Positions 61,377-64,000 of a DNA stretch of 64,000 nucleotides are shown piece after piece. Position 1 is the stretch's first letter, and each line of letters begins with the position of its first letter. Location: contig NZ_CP085242.1 in NCBI RefSeq assembly GCF_044810985.1, positions 372,001 to 436,000 of the forward strand. Direction: 5' to 3'. The notes beneath the pieces are model-generated. The model was not told the origin of the DNA. It did no database searches and saw only the letters and a program-made list of their open reading frames with translations. Made by a program: the position numbers and the translations under genes. The stretch comes from Marinospirillum sp031581385. GTDB taxonomy: Bacteria > Pseudomonadota > Gammaproteobacteria > Pseudomonadales > Halomonadaceae.

Positions 61377-62516
61377 ATGCAGTTTCTGGCACGCTCTTCA
61401 CCCTGGCGAGACCTGTTTCAAGACCCACGGCAACTTGAGGGTGTCACTGCAGGCGTGGTTCGGCCTCTGGCTGAAGTCATGGAATCTTTCCCCCGGGATC
61501 TTCAGACTGAACAAGTTAAATCCTGGCAGCTGCAGCTGGTCAAGGCCTTGCAGCGCCTGGATTTGCCCGCCTGGCGCATCAGTCAGTTGATCAGTGACCA
61601 TAATGCCTGGCTGTATCGCAAGGCTGTAGAAGACTCTCTGGCGGAAATGCACAGCCACGGCTGGGGGAAGCCTCCGGTGGGTTTTTGTGTGCTTGTGCTG
61701 GGTTCAGGTGCCCGCAGTGAAAGCCTGCTGCGACCCGATCAGGACAATGCCATGATCCTGGAGGACTACCCGCTTGAGCGGCATCAGGAAATTGACACCT
61801 GGTTTCAGCATCTGGGAGAGCGCTTTACCGAAAAGCTGGATCAGGTCGGTATTCCCCTGTGTCAGGGTCATGTCATGGCGCGCTGGCCGCTGTGGCGCAA
61901 GCCTTTAAAGGAGTGGATTGCCCAGATGCGTATCTGGAGTTCGGATCGCATCGTCAAACGAGTGCAGCTTTCCAATATTCTGCTGGATTTCACCCCTGTT
62001 TACGGTGACTCCGGCCTGGAAAAAGCCTTTCGGAAAGAGTTGCAGCAACTGCTTCCCGGAGCCAGCGGTTTTTTGCATGAAATGGGTGAATTGCTGGATG
62101 AAATCCCGGTTGCCCTGGATGGTTTTGAACGCTTGGCAGGTGATCAGGAAGATGCGCCTCATTCCCATGCCCTGAATCTGAAACGTCAGGGTCTTCTGCC
62201 TCTGCAATCCACGGTGCGCCTGCTGTGTCTGATCAAGGGGGTTTTCGATGGGGTCAGTACACGGGATCGCCTGACAGCGCTGGTCACCCGCCAGGTATTG
62301 CCGCCCGAAGAGGCTGCTGACCTGGCTGCTGCTTTGCAGAATCTTCAGGCGTTACTGCTGACGGCCCAACTGAAAAGTCTGGATGCAGGCCGCAAGGCAG
62401 ACAACTGGGTTGACAGCCGAAACCTGACGTCACGGGAAAAAAGTTTGCTGAAACTGGATTTGAAGCTGATACGCAACCTGGTCAGGAAAACACGCAAGCA
62501 GCTGCCTTCCCTCTAA
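61377..62516 (+). CDS. DUF294-type putative nucleotidyltransferase
   Basis: A 379-residue protein with a GlnD-like nucleotidyltransferase domain, seen in LVLGSGARSESLLRPDQDNA, where the Asp pair follows the GSGAR block, and the DUF294 C-terminal helical domain (VQLSNILLDFTPVYGDSGLE, TRDRLTALVTRQVL). Most relatives carry N-terminal cyclic-nucleotide and CBS domains; here only a helical N-terminus of about 95 residues replaces them. Role is unknown. GGAGG precedes the ATG at 61377. Its end forms a long hairpin. Confidence 0.85.
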   Translation: MQFLARSSPWRDLFQDPRQLEGVTAGVVRPLAEVMESFPRDLQTEQVKSWQLQLVKALQRLDLPAWRISQLISDHNAWLYRKAVEDSLAEMHSHGWGKPPVGFCVLVLGSGARSESLLRPDQDNAMILEDYPLERHQEIDTWFQHLGERFTEKLDQVGIPLCQGHVMARWPLWRKPLKEWIAQMRIWSSDRIVKRVQLSNILLDFTPVYGDSGLEKAFRKELQQLLPGASGFLHEMGELLDEIPVALDGFERLAGDQEDAPHSHALNLKRQGLLPLQSTVRLLCLIKGVFDGVSTRDRLTALVTRQVLPPEEAADLAAALQNLQALLLTAQLKSLDAGRKADNWVDSRNLTSREKSLLKLDLKLIRNLVRKTRKQLPSL

Positions 62517-62533
62517 AGAGAAGGCAGCTGCTT
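62496..62533. terminator. Long hairpin at the end of the DUF294 gene
   Basis: AAGCAGCTGCCTTC (62496-62509) and its exact complement (62520-62533) pair across the stop codon. The following TTATT is a weak T-run, so terminator function is uncertain. Confidence 0.5.
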
Positions 62534-62540
62534 ATTAATC

Positions 62541-62635
62541 GCGCAGGGACTGCGCTCCCACAAAGGGACTGCGCTCCTACAAAACTGTCTGTGGAAGCTC
62601 ACTTTAATTCTGTGGGAGCTCGCTCCGCGAGCGAT
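62541..62635. repeat. REP-like hairpin cluster
   Basis: A 19-bp unit, GGGACTGCGCTCCCACAAA (62546-62564), is repeated in tandem with one change (62565-62583). An inverted copy of the TGTGGGAGC motif at 62611-62635 has a hairpin GCTCGC-TCC-GCGAGC. This resembles Pseudomonas REP/BIME sequences and could be a substrate of the RAYT at 11418. It lies between the DUF294 gene and the convergent PCu(A)C gene. Confidence 0.75.
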
Positions 62636-62649
62636 AATCGTGCGCGCAG

Positions 62650-63102
62650 CTATTTTGTGTGCATGGAATGCGCTCTCACGTTGCGTACCGGCACGCTGAG
62701 TTCAATCTGGCTGCCATCATCCAGGGTCAGGGTGACTTCAACCTGGCTGCCGGGGGTCAGGGTTTCCTTCAGATTGATTAGCATCAGGTGCAGGCCACCC
62801 GGCTCCAGCAGGGTTTTTCCCTCGGCTGGAACCTCTATGCTTTCGACCCGGCGCATTTGCATGACACCGTCCACTTTGGTGTGGGTGTGCAGCTCAACCA
62901 CTTCTGAAACCGGGCTGGAGGCTGCAACCAGAGCACGCTGTTCGGAGCCCTGGTTATGCAACTCCATGAAAGCAGCGCTCACCGGGGAGCCGGGAGGTAC
63001 AGCCCGGACATAAGGATCCTGAACCTGCAGTTCCTGGGCCAGACTGGCCAGGCTGAAGGTCAGCAAAACGACAAGTAAAAAGGGTTTCAATAAAGACTTC
63101 AT
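62650..63102 (-). CDS. PCu(A)C-type periplasmic copper chaperone
   Basis: A 150-residue secreted protein with a signal peptide (FLLVVLLTFSLASLAQ). The copper-binding His/Met set lies in VELHTHTKVDGVMQMRRVES and GGLHLMLINL, the PCu(A)C pattern. It delivers copper(I) to cytochrome oxidase with SCO proteins. The SCO1/SenC gene lies 11 bp upstream in the same operon. Confidence 0.92.
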   Translation of the reverse strand: MKSLLKPFLLVVLLTFSLASLAQELQVQDPYVRAVPPGSPVSAAFMELHNQGSEQRALVAASSPVSEVVELHTHTKVDGVMQMRRVESIEVPAEGKTLLEPGGLHLMLINLKETLTPGSQVEVTLTLDDGSQIELSVPVRNVRAHSMHTK

Positions 63103-63113
63103 GGTCGTGTTTC

Positions 63114-63722
63114 CTATTCTGGAGACTTCTCAAGGGCATCAATCAGGGCTTGTTGTAGCTGATTGCCACTGCTGTTGTGGGAGAGGGTTGTGACCAGCTC
63201 CCCCTTGTTGTTGGCCAGATAAAAATCCGAGGTGTGGTCAACGGCATAACCCATGGCCGAATCCACCTCCACCCGCTGATAATAGGCACCATACTGGCGG
63301 GCCAGCTCTTTCAGCTCTTCCTCTTCACCGGTCACGCCGATAATACCGGCCTCAAAGAATTCAACATAAGCCTGCAGGCGCTCAGGTGTGTCCCTTTGCG
63401 GGTCTACAGAAATGAAAATCGGCTGCACTCTGTTGTTGAGTTCTTCCGGCAGGTTTTTCAGGGCTTTTGCCAGAAAAACCATGGACATGGGACAGATATC
63501 CGGACACCAGGTATAACCAAAATAGATCAAGGCCAACTGGTCATCATCCAGGTCGCTCAGGGAAACTTCCCCTTGTTTGCTGTCCAGGGTAAAGGGGGCA
63601 CCGGTGGGCTGGGAAGCCACAAGGTTTTGCGGGTTCTGGCTGCTGCCTGTCCAGATTTGCAGGCCTGCAAAAATGGCCAACAGGGCAAGGCCTACCCAAA
63701 GCAGGGTTCGATTTAATCGCAT
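63114..63722 (-). CDS. SCO1/SenC copper-delivery protein
   Basis: A 202-residue thioredoxin-fold protein with one membrane anchor (LLWVGLALLAIFAGLQIW). The copper site is CPDIC in FGYTWCPDICPMSMVFLAKA together with the His in AVDHTSDFYL, as in SCO proteins for cytochrome oxidase assembly. The ATG at 63722 is chosen over a GTG at 63734, since MRLNRTLLW is the usual start of the anchor. Confidence 0.93.
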   Translation of the reverse strand: MRLNRTLLWVGLALLAIFAGLQIWTGSSQNPQNLVASQPTGAPFTLDSKQGEVSLSDLDDDQLALIYFGYTWCPDICPMSMVFLAKALKNLPEELNNRVQPIFISVDPQRDTPERLQAYVEFFEAGIIGVTGEEEELKELARQYGAYYQRVEVDSAMGYAVDHTSDFYLANNKGELVTTLSHNSSGNQLQQALIDALEKSPE

Positions 63723-63766
63723 CTTGACTCTCACAGTGATTGATTCTTGCTAACAGTTTGGGTGCT

Positions 63767-64000
63767 TCAAGCCTGTAAGGGAGGTGCGCGGGGGGGAGGA
63801 CGTAAATGGTCGCCGGGTTTGGAAGCAGAACGAACCCTGGCCTGGGACACCGCCTGTTGCGGTGACTCGGGAAGAAACAGATCGGCTTGCTGACTGAGGG
63901 CCGGGGAGGTGGTGCATTCGGGGCAGGGATGATTGGGCTGAAGGGATTTCAGTCTTTCCCCCTGGTTGTTGAAAACCAGGCGTTCACTGCTGCCCTGCCA
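63767..64000 (-). CDS. DUF2946-like protein (C-terminal part)
   Basis: The minus strand is open from the right edge to a TGA at 63767-63769, giving 77 residues of a C-terminus. It has a CPECTTSPALSQQAD segment like the CxxC of DUF2946 proteins and ends in LRPPPRAPPLQA, a tail common in that family. Such genes often sit beside copper-handling genes, as here. The N-terminal part is outside the window, so this is a cautious call. Confidence 0.55.
   Translation of the reverse strand, partial: WQGSSERLVFNNQGERLKSLQPNHPCPECTTSPALSQQADLFLPESPQQAVSQARVRSASKPGDHLRPPPRAPPLQA

Overview
This window is a moderate-GC chromosomal segment from a motile, respiring gammaproteobacterium. The best fit is the Pseudomonadales/Oceanospirillales group. 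The reasons are a PsrA-type fatty-acid regulator, an argF-argD-grxD-rnt-motY-argG neighbourhood that resembles the Pseudomonas arrangement, an rnfABCDGE-nth operon, MotY with a flagellar sigma-28 promoter, and an F7/Che2-like chemosensory cluster (cheY-cheA-cheW-mcp-cheR-cheD-cheB). No tRNA, rRNA, CRISPR array, prophage or complete insertion sequence was seen.

Layout. 1-8.5 kb: a partial ModA-like binding protein (cut by the left edge), a Lon-like protease, a 290-bp palindromic repeat, serS, a small AT-richer patch of toxin-antitoxin-like genes (DUF4160, DUF2442, an MntA-type nucleotidyltransferase and a truncated hepT), rarD and an ABC exporter. 8.5-24 kb: acnA, a REP-associated tyrosine transposase, a heme oxygenase plus phytochrome-GGDEF light-sensing operon, an RND efflux pair behind a perfect Anr/FNR box, psrA with its operator, an L,D-transpeptidase, and a LysE exporter divergent from a MocR regulator. 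23.4-30.1 kb (minus strand): rnfABCDGE, nth and a CheX-like DUF3334 gene. 30.3-45.3 kb: the chemosensory cluster, extended by a third MCP, a STAS protein, a PP2C phosphatase with a degenerate receiver, a second CheD and a second membrane PP2C phosphatase. 45.4-54.8 kb: an SCP2 protein, sohB, a BigR/SqrR-type regulator, prpE, a second full repeat element, yhhQ behind a preQ1-I riboswitch, ybfF, an eda / IF-2B-like / RpiR operon and a LysM lipoprotein. 54.9-64 kb: slyD, argF, argD, grxD, rnt, motY, argG, a DUF294 protein, REP sequences and a copper-handling set (PCu(A)C, SCO1/SenC and a partial DUF2946).

How the genes work together. MCPs signal through CheW/CheA to CheY, with CheR, CheB and two CheD proteins handling adaptation. 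No CheZ is present. The DUF3334 protein carries a CheX-like ExxN phosphatase motif and a CheZ-like C-terminal tail, so it is a candidate CheY phosphatase. The STAS protein and two PP2C proteins look like a partner-switching module joined to chemotaxis. Bilin made by the heme oxygenase probably loads the phytochrome, whose GGDEF output would make cyclic di-GMP.

The items most worth following are the DUF3334 protein, the PP2C/STAS module inside the che cluster, the compact preQ1-I riboswitch, the modular palindromic repeat present in three copies, the toxin-less MntA remnant, and the eda / IF-2B-like / RpiR operon. All family names come from reading motifs by eye; no database search was run.
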